64,000 nucleotides of DNA from contig NZ_VOHC01000029.1 of assembly GCF_007859275.1 (NCBI RefSeq), positions 180,862 to 244,861 on the forward strand, read 5' to 3'. The stretch is from Planomicrobium sp. CPCC 101079 (GTDB taxonomy: Bacteria; Bacillota; Bacilli; Bacillales_A; Planococcaceae). Each line of letters begins with the position of its first letter. Position 1 is the first letter of the stretch. Below are positions 37,485 to 47,122 of the stretch, piece after piece. The translations under genes were made by a program, and so were the position numbers. The notes under the pieces were generated by a model that did not search any database, was not told where the DNA came from, and was given only the letters and a program-made list of their open reading frames with translations.

Positions 37485-37611
37485 ATAAAGCCGGAAAACG
37501 GAACGTCTTTCGAATGTCATTTTATGAGATTGGCAAAGGCGTTTTTCTTATGCCCAAAAGGGTACGTATAAATCAGCAAAAACTTTATCTCCATAATTAG
37601 GAGTTGGTAGC

Positions 37612-38532
37612 ATGTCCAATAAGATGCCGCGTTCGGGGCTGACGGTTGTTGTCACCGGGGCATCAAGCGGTTTTGGCAAGGGAATAGTGAAGCAGCTGTC
37701 AGCGGAAGGGGCGAATGTGGTGCTTGCCGCAAGGCGCACTGGCCTGATTGAAGAGTTAGCTCGGGAATGCGGTCCGAATGCGGTGGCGGTTACGACTGAC
37801 ATCAGCAAGGAAGAAGATATTGCGAACTTGTATGAAACCGCTATATCGCACTTCGGAAAAATCGATGTCTGGATCAACAATGCGGCTCTTGGCATCATCG
37901 GCTCGTTTACCAAAGTGCCCCTTGAAGATCTGGTTCGTCTTGTGGAAATCAATATACTCGGTACAATGTATGGCAGCCATTATGCACTGAACCATTTTAA
38001 AGAGCAAGGCCGCGGCACGCTCATCAATATGTCGTCATTCGTCAGTAAAGTGCCGCTGCCGTACGGGGCAATTTATACCGGAACAAAAGCGGCCATCACG
38101 TCACTCAGCGAAGGGCTTTATCAGGAAATGAAACTGGAAGGCCGGGACAACATCCATGTATGCGTCGTCCATCCGTGGGTGACCGATACGCCTTGGACGG
38201 AACATACCGGCAACTACAGCGGCCATGATCTGCGATTTGGTCCTGTAGACAATCCGGAAACAGTCATTGGAGCAGTTATCGGACTGATTGACAAGCCTCA
38301 AGAAAGCATCGACATCGGCTTCAAAGTAAAAGGGACGCTGGCTTCCTATAAATTAATGCCGGGTCTCGTAGGAAAACTAAACGGCGCTTCTTTGATGGCG
38401 ATGCTGCAATCTGCACCGGCAGCTGACGCTACGTCAGGGAGTTTGCACATTCCTCAACCAGGCGGCACGGAAGTCTCAGGCGATTTGCGTGAAAAGCTGA
38501 AGCGGAAATTGAAAGGCCAGGAAGAAGCATAA
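37612..38532 (+). CDS. Short-chain dehydrogenase/reductase, paralogue 1 of 3
   Basis: 306 aa from ATG 37612 behind TAGGAG. Classical SDR with nucleotide motif TGASSGFGKG near residue 15, an AARRTGLIEEL segment whose Arg pair suggests NADP preference, NNAALGIIG, and catalytic Tyr-Lys in YTGTKAA near 150. A ~50-residue C-terminal extension ends SGSLHIPQPGGTEVSGDLREK, shared with the next two genes. The substrate is unknown. First of three tandem copies separated by 26 and 35 bases and likely co-transcribed. Confidence 0.85.
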   Translation: MSNKMPRSGLTVVVTGASSGFGKGIVKQLSAEGANVVLAARRTGLIEELARECGPNAVAVTTDISKEEDIANLYETAISHFGKIDVWINNAALGIIGSFTKVPLEDLVRLVEINILGTMYGSHYALNHFKEQGRGTLINMSSFVSKVPLPYGAIYTGTKAAITSLSEGLYQEMKLEGRDNIHVCVVHPWVTDTPWTEHTGNYSGHDLRFGPVDNPETVIGAVIGLIDKPQESIDIGFKVKGTLASYKLMPGLVGKLNGASLMAMLQSAPAADATSGSLHIPQPGGTEVSGDLREKLKRKLKGQEEA

Positions 38533-38558
38533 GAGATAACAGACAGGAGGAAAGCAAG

Positions 38559-39470
38559 ATGCGGGATAATACAAATCGGCAAGGATTGACGGTGGTTATT
38601 ACCGGGACATCAAGCGGCATCGGGAGAGGCACCGCACAGCAGCTGGCAGCGCAAGGGGCGAATGTGGTGCTGGCGGCACGCCGCACGGATGTTATTGAAG
38701 AAATCGCGCAAGCTTATGGACCGAATGTAATTGCGGTGACTACAGATATCAGCCAGGAAGAAGACATTGCGAATTTATGTGAAACTGCTGTATCCACCTT
38801 CGGCAAAATTGATGTCTGGATCAACAATGCGGGCGTCGGCACTTACGGCTCTTTTACGGAAACTCCTCTAGCGGATTTGGTCCGTACGGTGGAGATCAAT
38901 ATGCTCGGCACCATTTACGGCACACATTATGCGCTTCAGCATTTTAAAAAGCAAAAATCCGGTACGCTCATTAATATCGCTTCTTTCGCCAGCCAAGCTG
39001 CGGTGCCTTTTGGTGCAGTTTATACCGGCACCAAAGCGGCGGTCTCAGGGCTCAGCAAAGGCTTGTATCAGGAGATGGAAGTGGATGACTTTGAGGATAT
39101 CCATGTTTGTGTTGTAGATCCATGGGTGACCGACACACCGTGGACAGCCCATGCCGGCAATTACAGCGGACATGAAATTCTCGTAGGTCCTGCCGATGAC
39201 CCACAAAAAGTCATTGATGCCATTATTGGATTGATCGATAAGCCGCAGGAGCAAGTGGAAATCGGAGCTAAAGTGACCGGAACAGCCTTTATCGGCAATA
39301 TTGCACCTGGTGCAACCGATAAATCCACTGGCAAAGCACTGCATAAAATGCTGATGGATGCGCCTCCTGCCCCGGCAACTTCAGGCAGTTTGCACGAATC
39401 GCATCCGGAAGGCACGGGTGTATCGGGTGACTTGCGAGAGCGTTTGGAACGGAAAAAAACTGCCGATTAA
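38559..39470 (+). CDS. Short-chain dehydrogenase/reductase, paralogue 2 of 3
   Basis: 303 aa from ATG 38559 behind AGGAGG. Same plan as the first copy: TGTSSGIGRG, AARRTDVIEEIA, NNAGVGTYG, YTGTKAA, VVDPWVTDTPWTAHAGNYSGH, and a tail SGSLHESHPEGTGVSGDLRER. It is the closest relative of copy 1 at the protein level, especially in the PWVTDTPWT region. Catalytic residues are intact, so all three copies should be active NAD(P)-dependent oxidoreductases. Confidence 0.85.
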   Translation: MRDNTNRQGLTVVITGTSSGIGRGTAQQLAAQGANVVLAARRTDVIEEIAQAYGPNVIAVTTDISQEEDIANLCETAVSTFGKIDVWINNAGVGTYGSFTETPLADLVRTVEINMLGTIYGTHYALQHFKKQKSGTLINIASFASQAAVPFGAVYTGTKAAVSGLSKGLYQEMEVDDFEDIHVCVVDPWVTDTPWTAHAGNYSGHEILVGPADDPQKVIDAIIGLIDKPQEQVEIGAKVTGTAFIGNIAPGATDKSTGKALHKMLMDAPPAPATSGSLHESHPEGTGVSGDLRERLERKKTAD

Positions 39471-39505
39471 GCGATAACCAGACTAAAGAAGCGGAGGAAT
39501 TTACG

Positions 39506-40408
39506 ATGGCCAACAAACATTCGCATGCGGGACTGACCGTTGTCATCACCGGTGCATCTAGTGGAATCGGAAAAGGTGTCGCACTAAAGCTCGGGGCAGA
39601 AGGGGCGAACGTAGTGCTCGCGGCGCGCCGAACTGAGTTGATTGAAGAATTGGCAATAGAAATTGGGCCAAACGCATTGGCGGTGACAACAGATGTCAGC
39701 AAGGAAGAAGAGGTCAAACATCTATTTGAATCGGCAATAGCCGCTTTTGGATCAATTGATGTTTGGATTAACAATGCGGCGGTTGGTGTTATTGGGCCTT
39801 TTACAGAGGTTCCGACAAAAGACATTACCCGTGCTGTCCAGATCAACGTCATCGGCACCATCTATGGCAGCCATTATGCACTGCGGCATTTCAAAGAGCA
39901 AAAAACAGGAACGCTTATTAATGTAGGATCGGTTTCAGGCAAAATCCCCTATCCTTACTATACGCCTTACAGCACAACAAAGTTTGCAGTGACAGGGCTT
40001 AGCGCAGCTCTTCATCAGGAAATTGAACTGGAAGGCTATGATAAAATCCATGTTTGTACGGTGCATCCTTGGGCAACGGACACACCGTGGTTTGAACATA
40101 CCGGAAACTATACCGGCCATGCTGCTGAACTGAAGCCGATGGACGACCCGGAAATTGTCATTGATGCCATCATCGATTTGATCGACAATCCGAAAGAAAG
40201 CGTCGATACCGGCGCCAAAGCGAAAAGTGCTGCTATATCCAGCCATTTGGCGCCAGGTGCAACAGAAACGTTCAATGCCAAATACGTTAAAAAGATTATT
40301 CAAAGTGCACCTCCGGCACCGCCGACTTCCGGCAGCCTGCATGAACCGATGCAAACGGGTACGGGTGTATCAGGCGGCATGCGGGAGCGCATGAAACACG
40401 AAGAATAG
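39506..40408 (+). CDS. Short-chain dehydrogenase/reductase, paralogue 3 of 3
   Basis: 300 aa from ATG 39506 behind GGAGG. TGASSGIGKG, AARRTELIEEL, NNAAVGVIG and catalytic Tyr-Lys as YSTTKFA rather than YTGTKAA. The lid region differs (IPYPYYTPYSTTK), so substrate range may differ from copies 1 and 2. The tail SGSLHEPMQTGTGVSGGMRER keeps the shared extension. The run ends at the strong hairpin at 40423-40460. Confidence 0.85.
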   Translation: MANKHSHAGLTVVITGASSGIGKGVALKLGAEGANVVLAARRTELIEELAIEIGPNALAVTTDVSKEEEVKHLFESAIAAFGSIDVWINNAAVGVIGPFTEVPTKDITRAVQINVIGTIYGSHYALRHFKEQKTGTLINVGSVSGKIPYPYYTPYSTTKFAVTGLSAALHQEIELEGYDKIHVCTVHPWATDTPWFEHTGNYTGHAAELKPMDDPEIVIDAIIDLIDNPKESVDTGAKAKSAAISSHLAPGATETFNAKYVKKIIQSAPPAPPTSGSLHEPMQTGTGVSGGMRERMKHEE

Positions 40409-40422
40409 CAAAAAGGAACGTA

Positions 40423-40460
40423 AAAAGGAAGCTGGCCCGTCATATGGCCAGCTTCCTTTT
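40423..40460. terminator. Bidirectional terminator between convergent units
   Basis: AAAAGGAAGCTGGCC pairs perfectly with GGCCAGCTTCCTTTT. It ends the SDR run on the plus strand and the ABC exporter operon on the minus strand. Confidence 0.88.
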
Positions 40461-40473
40461 ATGCCTATTGCTT

Positions 40474-41181
40474 TTAAGTTTGTGCCGCAAGTTCTCGTTC
40501 TTGTTCACGCTTGATAACCTTAATCGAACCTTTGGATAACTGAACCGTTACATCCGATGAACGGGCAATGCCTTGGTCATGGGTCACAACGATGATGCAT
40601 TTGTTTTCATTGTGAGCTAAATCCCGCAGCAGGTCGACGATTTCCTTAGCGGTATCTTCGTCCAAGTTGCCGGTCGGCTCATCTGCAGCAATCAAGTCCG
40701 ACTCGCATGACAGGGCGCGGGCGATTGACACCCGCTGCTGTTGGCCGCCGCTGAGCGTCAACACTTTCTGTTTTGCCTGTTCAGGCGAAATCCCGACTTT
40801 CTCAAGCATGCCGAGCGCATATTGTTTTTTATCCGTTTGTTTGGAACCGGTAATTTCCATGGCGGTCACCACGTTCTGCAAAGCGGTCATATAGGGCAGC
40901 AGATTATAGGACTGAAAAACAATCGATACGTATTTGTTCCGGAAGCGGGTCATGCCGATGGCTTGTATGTCCTTACCCTCGTATAAAACAGCACCTTCCC
41001 TCGGTTTATCGAGTGCGCTCGCCAGCGCCAAGAATGTCGTTTTTCCGGAACCTGAAGGGCCGGTAATCGTATAGAATGCCCCTTTATTAAATTGAGCGCT
41101 AATCTTGTTCAAAATCTGCTGTTTGCTGTTGTTTTGGTTATACCAATACGATACGCTTTTGAATTCAAGCAATGCGTCCAT
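40474..41181 (-). CDS. ABC exporter ATPase (MacB/LolD type)
   Basis: 235 aa from ATG 41181 behind GAGGAG; an upstream in-frame start at 41280 lies within the permease gene and lacks a site. Walker [11 protein letters not shown] near residue 39, Q-loop [10 protein letters not shown], signature [15 protein letters not shown], Walker [13 protein letters not shown] and H-loop VVTHDQGIA: the pattern of MacB/LolD/FtsE-type ATPases. It pairs with the FtsX-like permease 19 bases upstream. Substrate may be a peptide, lipid or drug. Confidence 0.88.
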   Translation of the reverse strand: MDALLEFKSVSYWYNQNNSKQQILNKISAQFNKGAFYTITGPSGSGKTTFLALASALDKPREGAVLYEGKDIQAIGMTRFRNKYVSIVFQSYNLLPYMTALQNVVTAMEITGSKQTDKKQYALGMLEKVGISPEQAKQKVLTLSGGQQQRVSIARALSCESDLIAADEPTGNLDEDTAKEIVDLLRDLAHNENKCIIVVTHDQGIARSSDVTVQLSKGSIKVIKREQERELAAQT

Positions 41182-41200
41182 AATCGTTTCTCCTCTTGGT

Positions 41201-42688
41201 TTAGTCTTGTTTGGATAAGATGTTCTTCGGCTGCATGCGCAAAATCGACAGTGAAGGCAAGAGCGCGGAAAGAACGGCAATCAATAAGCCGATGCCGGCC
41301 AGCCAGCCAAGATCCTGGGCGGATACATCAACTGCTAATTCATCGATCGCTTCGACGCTTTGTTCAGCAGATTGGGCGCCTGGCATTCCGCCGCGCATGC
41401 CTCCGGGGCCGCCGCCAAATGATTGCGGATTCACCGCGCTTTCGGCACTTTGGGCAACTTCCTGTGACAATAACTGTTCTCCGAACTGATTGGCAACGGC
41501 GTTGCCGGCGACAGCAGAGATGCCGAGTGCAAGAACAGCGACAATCACGATTTCAACAACAAACTGGCTGATCAACTTTGTTTTGCGCTCACCGAGTGCG
41601 AGCAGGACGCCCATCTCATATTTGCGTTCACGGATAGACAGCATAACGATTAAGCCTAAAATGATGGCACCGGCGATTGTCACCAGGTAAACGATATTTT
41701 TCGAGAACGAAGCGACGTTTTCAATCGGTCCAATCATTTGCTGATAGGCCGCATCGTTGGCATCCAATTTAAAAACTTCAAAGTCCAGATCGCTTGTTGC
41801 TTTTGCTTCTTCAATGAACGAATCGATTTCTTCCGGATCGTTCAAGTAGTAAATGGCACTATCGACCATGCCTTCGTTTGTTTCGCCTTTATATGTACTG
41901 GCAAGTGTATAGGGGACGTAAATTTGGTTATAAGGGTTCATAGCGGCGAAATTCATGCCTTGTGCATCACCGGTTGATGACGTTTCGTAAATCCCGACAA
42001 TTTCAAGTTCTTTTGTCACAACTTCATCCCCGGTGGATGAAATGGTAATCGCATCACCGACTGTTAAATCGTTTTCCTCAGCTAATGTCGCTTCAATGAC
42101 CGCAACCGATTGTCCGGCATCCGCTTCTGTTAAATGGCGCCCTTCTGTCAGTACGGCTTCTTCGTTTAGGAAAGCAGAAGCGGCATCTGTATAAAGCACA
42201 CCTTGCAGTGTTACGTCAGCGTCTGCAAAACCACCGCCGCCACCTCCCATTCCACCTTCAGGCATTTCTGATGCGTCTTCATCCGTTTGGCGGACAACCG
42301 ACTCGGTTGATTCATTTTCAATCGGCTCAAAGTCATCAGCAGTTGCCGTGGAAGACGACAGCAAATTGTAGCCTTTTACTTGAGACATCTCAGCAAGCGC
42401 AGAAGCGGAATCCGCTGGAATCGGTTCGGAGGCAAACCTTACACGTCCGCCATTCTCCGAACCGCTTTGTTCAGAACTCTGGCGTTCCATCATACTTTCA
42501 ACATCCATCTGCAGTGTTACTTCTCCGCCGAGGGACTGCCTCGCAAGATCTGCCGATTTTTCGGCGGCTGTCTGAATCGACAGGCCGGATAATACAAAGA
42601 CGCAAATGACCGTAAAGACGATCAGCTGCAATAGCGACTTTCCTTTCCTTGCTTTGACGCTTAATCCTGCTCGTTTGATAAAGTTCAT
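41201..42688 (-). CDS. FtsX/MacB-like ABC exporter permease
   Basis: 495 aa from ATG 42688 behind AGGAG. One helix near residues 18-38, a large extracytoplasmic MacB-like domain (about 40-320, with low-complexity Gly, Met and Ser parts such as EGGMGGGGGGFAD), then three helices (about 330-350, 380-405 and 465-485) forming the FtsX domain with SIRERKYEMGVLLALGE. Such proteins use ATP hydrolysis for mechanotransmission rather than classic transport, moving or releasing envelope substrates. It forms an operon with the ATPase. Confidence 0.85.
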   Translation of the reverse strand: MNFIKRAGLSVKARKGKSLLQLIVFTVICVFVLSGLSIQTAAEKSADLARQSLGGEVTLQMDVESMMERQSSEQSGSENGGRVRFASEPIPADSASALAEMSQVKGYNLLSSSTATADDFEPIENESTESVVRQTDEDASEMPEGGMGGGGGGFADADVTLQGVLYTDAASAFLNEEAVLTEGRHLTEADAGQSVAVIEATLAEENDLTVGDAITISSTGDEVVTKELEIVGIYETSSTGDAQGMNFAAMNPYNQIYVPYTLASTYKGETNEGMVDSAIYYLNDPEEIDSFIEEAKATSDLDFEVFKLDANDAAYQQMIGPIENVASFSKNIVYLVTIAGAIILGLIVMLSIRERKYEMGVLLALGERKTKLISQFVVEIVIVAVLALGISAVAGNAVANQFGEQLLSQEVAQSAESAVNPQSFGGGPGGMRGGMPGAQSAEQSVEAIDELAVDVSAQDLGWLAGIGLLIAVLSALLPSLSILRMQPKNILSKQD

Positions 42689-42922
42689 ACCTTTGGCTCC
42701 TATTCTGTTGAAATGCTGCTGTCAGCAGCTCCTAATAAAACAATAATGGAGGAATATGAACAAAGTATGACCAATCTATTGCGTAAAGATTAAATAATAC
42801 GGCGGCAGAAAAAGATTGCCGCCCCGGGGGATAATGCTGTAGAGTATGCAGAACCTTGTTATAATCAAGTTACATTTCACGAAACCATTGCTTACCCAAT
42901 TGATGTAGTCAGGAGCGATCTA

Positions 42923-44242
42923 ATGAACCATCGGGCGTACTTAGCTCTAGCAATTCCACTTGCCATCTCAACCATTACCACACCGCTGCTTGGGGCTGTC
43001 GATACGGCAGTTGTCGGGCAGCTTCCAAATCCCGCTTATATTGGCGGCGTAGCAGTCGGAACTGTCATTTTTAATACGATGTACTGGCTGTTCGGCTTTT
43101 TGCGCGTCAGCACTTCCGGTTTTGCGGCGCAGGCAAGCGGCGCAAATGATGAAAGACAAAGTGTGCTGGCATTGGCGCGTCCATTTTTTATTGCTTTGCT
43201 CGTGAGCCTCGGGTTTTTGTTGCTGCAAAAGCCGATTGAACAAGCGGCGTTGGCTTTGATCAATCCAGCGGCAGATGTCAGCAGATTCGCGTCCGAATAT
43301 TTCGGCATCCGCATTTGGGGCGTCCCGTTCACTCTATTAAACTACGTCATTTTAGGCTGGCTCATGGGAATGGGGCGCATCAAAATCTCAGTAACGATTC
43401 AAATCTTGATGAATGTGCTGAATATCATTTTGGCACTGCTGTTTGTCAACGTATTCTCATGGGGGATATCAGGGGTGGCGACAGCGACGCTTATTGCCGA
43501 ATTTTTTGCTTTTGCTCTTGGGGTATTTATTTTATGGAAGGAACCTTCCATCCGAACGAACTTGCCGCCTTTAAAAGAAATTATCGATTCCGGCTCGTTC
43601 AAAAAAATGATGAGTGTAAACCAAGATCTCTTTATCCGTACGTTGTGTTTGTTAACGGTATTTAACTTGTTTACGATGAAGAGTGCTTCGTTCGGCACCG
43701 AAATGCTGGCGGCAAACGCGGTGCTTTTTCAAATCCATTATTTGATGGCGTATGTATATGATGGATTTTCCAATGCATCCAGCATTTTCGCTGGAAAAGC
43801 GAAAGGGGCAAATGATAGGGAGCTCTACACTAAAACGCTATCATTGTCTTCCCAATGGGCTGTTATTTCGTCGGTGCTCATTGCCGCTGTTTACTTTATA
43901 TTCAGCGAACGTATCATTTCAATCTTCACCAACATTCCAGCTGTAATTGCTTTAGCGGGAGCATATGATCAGTGGCTGATTCTCTTTCCGATTGCTGCAA
44001 GCTTTGGCCTTGTGCTGTACGGCTTATTTACGGGCGCAACAGAAACCGCGCCTATTCGAAATTCGATGATTTTTGCTTTGCTCGTCTTTTTGCTGGCGCT
44101 GTATTCCCTCGTACCGCTTTTAGGCAACCACGGCTTATGGCTGGCTTTTCTCGTATTCAGCTTTGGCCGCTCATTCTTTCTGGCGTTATACGTGCCTAAG
44201 TTAAACAAAAAATATATGGAGTGGGCAAGAACCGTCTCCTGA
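42923..44242 (+). CDS. MATE-family efflux transporter (DinF-like)
   Basis: 439 aa from ATG 42923 behind AGGAGCG. About twelve membrane helices in two homologous halves; the conserved MATE features AIPLAISTITTPLLGAVDTAVVGQL at the start and the second-half helices (MAYVYDGFSNASSIFAGKAKG) are clear, placing it in the DinF branch. It exports cationic or oxidised compounds in exchange for Na+ or H+. It stands alone with a TATAAT-like box upstream. Confidence 0.88.
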   Translation: MNHRAYLALAIPLAISTITTPLLGAVDTAVVGQLPNPAYIGGVAVGTVIFNTMYWLFGFLRVSTSGFAAQASGANDERQSVLALARPFFIALLVSLGFLLLQKPIEQAALALINPAADVSRFASEYFGIRIWGVPFTLLNYVILGWLMGMGRIKISVTIQILMNVLNIILALLFVNVFSWGISGVATATLIAEFFAFALGVFILWKEPSIRTNLPPLKEIIDSGSFKKMMSVNQDLFIRTLCLLTVFNLFTMKSASFGTEMLAANAVLFQIHYLMAYVYDGFSNASSIFAGKAKGANDRELYTKTLSLSSQWAVISSVLIAAVYFIFSERIISIFTNIPAVIALAGAYDQWLILFPIAASFGLVLYGLFTGATETAPIRNSMIFALLVFLLALYSLVPLLGNHGLWLAFLVFSFGRSFFLALYVPKLNKKYMEWARTVS

Positions 44243-44376
44243 AAATAATTCCTATAGCTGAAAAGGTTGGACTACTTATGAGATTTGTACCATATCCTTT
44301 TTGTTTTCAAAAATAATGATATTATAGAAGAAGTTAGGAAATTCGTTAAAGTAGATGCAAATGGGGGAACAGAGAA

Positions 44377-45180
44377 ATGAACACAGAAATTTTAAAACGC
44401 AATAATGTGCAGATAAAAGGACAAGGGGCCAAAACCATGGTATTTGGCCATGGCTTTGGCTGTGACCAGCTGGTTTGGCAAGAAGTGGCTTCAGCTTTTG
44501 AAAGTGAATATCGAGTAGTGCTGTTCGATTACGTTGGATCAGGAAAAAGCGATAAATCCCAATATTCAACAGAACGCTACAACTCGTTGCATGGTTATAA
44601 ACAAGACTTGCTGGAAGTATGCGCTGCGCTCGATTTGGAAAATATTATCTTTGTCGGGCATTCAGTCAGCAGCATGATTGGAGCGCTTGCTTCTATAGAG
44701 CAGCCTCAGCTAATGGATAAGCTGATTATGGTAGGACCGTCACCGCATTACTTGAATGAACCTGGCTACACTGGAGGTTTTGATAAAGAGGATGTTGAAG
44801 AATTGCTGGAAATGATGGAAGTGAATTACAAAGAATGGGCGAAATACTTAGCACCGGTCAGCATGCAAAACCCTGAACGGCCAGAGTTGGCAGAAGAGCT
44901 TGAGCAATTACTCTGTTCAAATGATCCGGTTATTGCGCGCCAGTTCGCAGAAGTTACATTCAAATCTGATGTCCGTGCTGAACTGGAAAAATTGGCTGTA
45001 CCGACTTTGATATTGCAGCCGAAATTCGATGCCATCGCTTCGCCGGAAGTTGGGCAATACGTACATAGTAAAATTGTGGGCAGTGAATTTATGGTAATGG
45101 ACGCAATGGGCCATAACCCGCATATTAGCGATTCACGAGAAACGGTGTGCCGTATAAAAGAATATTTAGCGAAAAAATAG
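44377..45180 (+). CDS. rsbQ: RsbQ-type alpha/beta hydrolase
   Basis: 267 aa from ATG 44377. Strong match to Bacillus RsbQ throughout: GHGFGCDQLVW, RVVLFDYVGSGKSD, VMVGPSP-type loop (MVGPSPHYLNEP) and PVIARQFA. Catalytic triad Ser96 (GHSVSS), Asp218 and His246 (GHNPHIS), nearly the same numbering as B. subtilis. In B. subtilis RsbQ and the PAS-PP2C protein RsbP signal energy stress to sigma-B, with RsbQ thought to supply or process a small hydrophobic ligand. Here the gene is followed 12 bases later by a PAS-GGDEF protein instead. Confidence 0.9.
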   Translation: MNTEILKRNNVQIKGQGAKTMVFGHGFGCDQLVWQEVASAFESEYRVVLFDYVGSGKSDKSQYSTERYNSLHGYKQDLLEVCAALDLENIIFVGHSVSSMIGALASIEQPQLMDKLIMVGPSPHYLNEPGYTGGFDKEDVEELLEMMEVNYKEWAKYLAPVSMQNPERPELAEELEQLLCSNDPVIARQFAEVTFKSDVRAELEKLAVPTLILQPKFDAIASPEVGQYVHSKIVGSEFMVMDAMGHNPHISDSRETVCRIKEYLAKK

Positions 45181-45192
45181 GAGGGAATCTGG

Positions 45193-46161
45193 ATGGAAGA
45201 GCAGTTGAATTTAGCGCCTTGCGGCTATTTGGTGATTGACCCATCCAACTGCATCATCGAAATAAACGAGACGCTGAAACAAATAATTGGTGGGACAGAA
45301 GCTCCAAGCCATATGCACGAATTGTTGACCGTTGCTTCACGCGCATATTTTCAAACGTACTTTACCCCGTCAATCAAAACATATGGCAAAGTGGATGAAA
45401 TGTTTCTCACCTTGAAAAGTGCAAACGGACGTATACCAGTGCTGATGAATACAGTGGAACGGAACGGCCGTTACGAGTGTGTGCTATTGCCGATGACCAC
45501 TCGTCAGGAATACGAGAACGAACTGTTGTTAGCCAAGCGCCAGGCTGAAAAAATTCATCGGGAAACAATAGAAGCATATGCGAAGCTTCAAGGACTCATG
45601 AAGGAAGTGGAAGGCAAAAAGCTGGAACTGGAGAAATTGAATGTGCAACTTCAGGGGATGACAGTAACAGATTCACTTACTGGCTTAAAGAATCGGCGTT
45701 ATTTGGATGAGCAATTGCTGCAATTGGTAAGGGAAGCTTCGGAAACCGGCAAGCCGCTGTCGTTGCTGGTAGTGGATATCGACCATTTCAAACATGTGAA
45801 CGATACATACGGACATCCTACTGGCGATTCGGTGTTGCAGGAATTGGCTTTGAAGCTTCAAACCGAAACACGGGATCAGGACATTGTCGCCCGCATGGGG
45901 GGAGAAGAATTTGTTGTCATCCTTCCGGGCATGGATACAGACAATACCATGGAGATGGCAGAGCGAATTCGCGCTAATGTTGAGAATGGGGCATGGAAAC
46001 ATGTGAACATTACGGTTAGCATCGGTGTTGCTGCATATGAAAACGGCGATGACCCAGCAAGCTTGTTCTTGAAGGCGGATGAAGCCTTATACCATTCCAA
46101 AAATTCCGGGCGCAACCGGGTAACAGCCCAGTGGGATATGCCTGTAAAAGAAATGGACTAA
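45193..46161 (+). CDS. PAS-GGDEF diguanylate cyclase, RsbQ partner
   Basis: 322 aa from ATG 45193 behind GGAGGG. A PAS-like domain covers residues 5-105 (APCGYLVIDPSNCIIEINETL), a coiled coil about 105-155, and a GGDEF domain the rest: VDIDHFKHVNDTYGH, active-site GGEEF at 236-240 and an intact inhibitory site RDQD at 227-230. It should make cyclic di-GMP and be feedback inhibited. It has no membrane segment. It occupies the position of RsbP in the rsbQ-rsbP pair; by analogy the RsbQ product would be sensed by the PAS domain. Confidence 0.9.
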   Translation: MEEQLNLAPCGYLVIDPSNCIIEINETLKQIIGGTEAPSHMHELLTVASRAYFQTYFTPSIKTYGKVDEMFLTLKSANGRIPVLMNTVERNGRYECVLLPMTTRQEYENELLLAKRQAEKIHRETIEAYAKLQGLMKEVEGKKLELEKLNVQLQGMTVTDSLTGLKNRRYLDEQLLQLVREASETGKPLSLLVVDIDHFKHVNDTYGHPTGDSVLQELALKLQTETRDQDIVARMGGEEFVVILPGMDTDNTMEMAERIRANVENGAWKHVNITVSIGVAAYENGDDPASLFLKADEALYHSKNSGRNRVTAQWDMPVKEMD

Positions 46162-46233
46162 AATGATTTTAAAATTCTTGATGCCCGTTATAATAAGAGA
46201 AGATTAAAATGAAGAATTATGCAGGAGGACCAA

Positions 46234-47073
46234 ATGGAGAGAGAAATTGTATTGTTGGGAGAACGGGTGGCAAAGGACAAGTATCTCATTGCCCAGCTTA
46301 TTCATGAAGAGACGGTTAGAGACGTTAGTGAAAAAGAGTTGAAGCAAAACGAAGGATTCATTGAGGTTGTAACCGAGACAAGAGCAAACTTTGTTGAATT
46401 GCTGGGCAACTCAATGCAGAACTATTTGGAGCAAGAAGCATTTGAGCAGATTTCAAAATGGGGAGAAGCGACAGGCAGATATTTTTTAGAGCAAGGAATG
46501 TCTTTGGAAAGTGCTTTAATGGAGACTTCTATCTACCGGAAGCACATAGGAAAAGTGATTAAGACAGAAGCGTTATACCAAAAAATGTCCATTGAGAACG
46601 TTTTTGAAGGGCTGGAAGTCTTTCACTCATTTCTCGATCACGCCGTTAACTCTTATAGCGCGGCGTATATCAAAGCTTATCAAAAGAATATGGCTGCGGC
46701 CCGGAAAGAATTTCTGGAGTTGTCAGCACCTGTTGTGCCGTTAAACGACTACATCGCAGTTTTGCCAATTATCGGCGATCTTGATTTGGACAGAGCACGC
46801 TATATGCTTGAGAAAACTTTGATGGCGGCGAGCCGGCTTCAAATCACCACACTGATCGTTGATTTGTCTGGTGTCGTCAAAGTCGATACGGTAGTGGCCC
46901 AGCAAATCATCCAAATCGTCCAATCGTTGAAGCTTGTTGGTGTACGTGCAATTTTAACGGGCATTCGCCCGGAAATCGCCTTGACCTTGACACAGCTCGG
47001 TGTGGACATCAACAGCCTTGAAATAGGCGGAAGTTTAAAACAAGCCGTTCAAAAGCTGGATTTTGCCAAATAG
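46234..47073 (+). CDS. RsbR-type stressosome protein with STAS domain
   Basis: 279 aa from ATG 46234, chosen because GCAGGAGG lies just upstream and within the longer frame (ATG 46219). The N-terminal ~160 residues are a helical, globin-like non-haem sensor as in RsbR paralogues. The C-terminal STAS domain (about 165-275) has LPIIGDLDLDRARYMLE, LIVDLSGVVKVDTVVA with the conserved Thr, and LTGIRPEIALTLTQLGVD. RsbR proteins form the stressosome with RsbS. No rsbS or rsbT follows here. A TATAAT box at 46189-46194 suggests an additional promoter. Confidence 0.85.
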   Translation: MEREIVLLGERVAKDKYLIAQLIHEETVRDVSEKELKQNEGFIEVVTETRANFVELLGNSMQNYLEQEAFEQISKWGEATGRYFLEQGMSLESALMETSIYRKHIGKVIKTEALYQKMSIENVFEGLEVFHSFLDHAVNSYSAAYIKAYQKNMAAARKEFLELSAPVVPLNDYIAVLPIIGDLDLDRARYMLEKTLMAASRLQITTLIVDLSGVVKVDTVVAQQIIQIVQSLKLVGVRAILTGIRPEIALTLTQLGVDINSLEIGGSLKQAVQKLDFAK

Positions 47074-47076
47074 AAA

Positions 47077-47107
47077 AAAGCCACTGAAGAAAAACTTCAG
47101 TGGCTTT
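47077..47107. terminator. Bidirectional terminator between rsbR-like gene and dapA
   Basis: AAAGCCACTGAAG pairs perfectly with CTTCAGTGGCTTT around AAAAA. It serves the converging genes on both strands. Confidence 0.88.
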
Positions 47108-47122
47108 CGCTATTTAAGGAGA

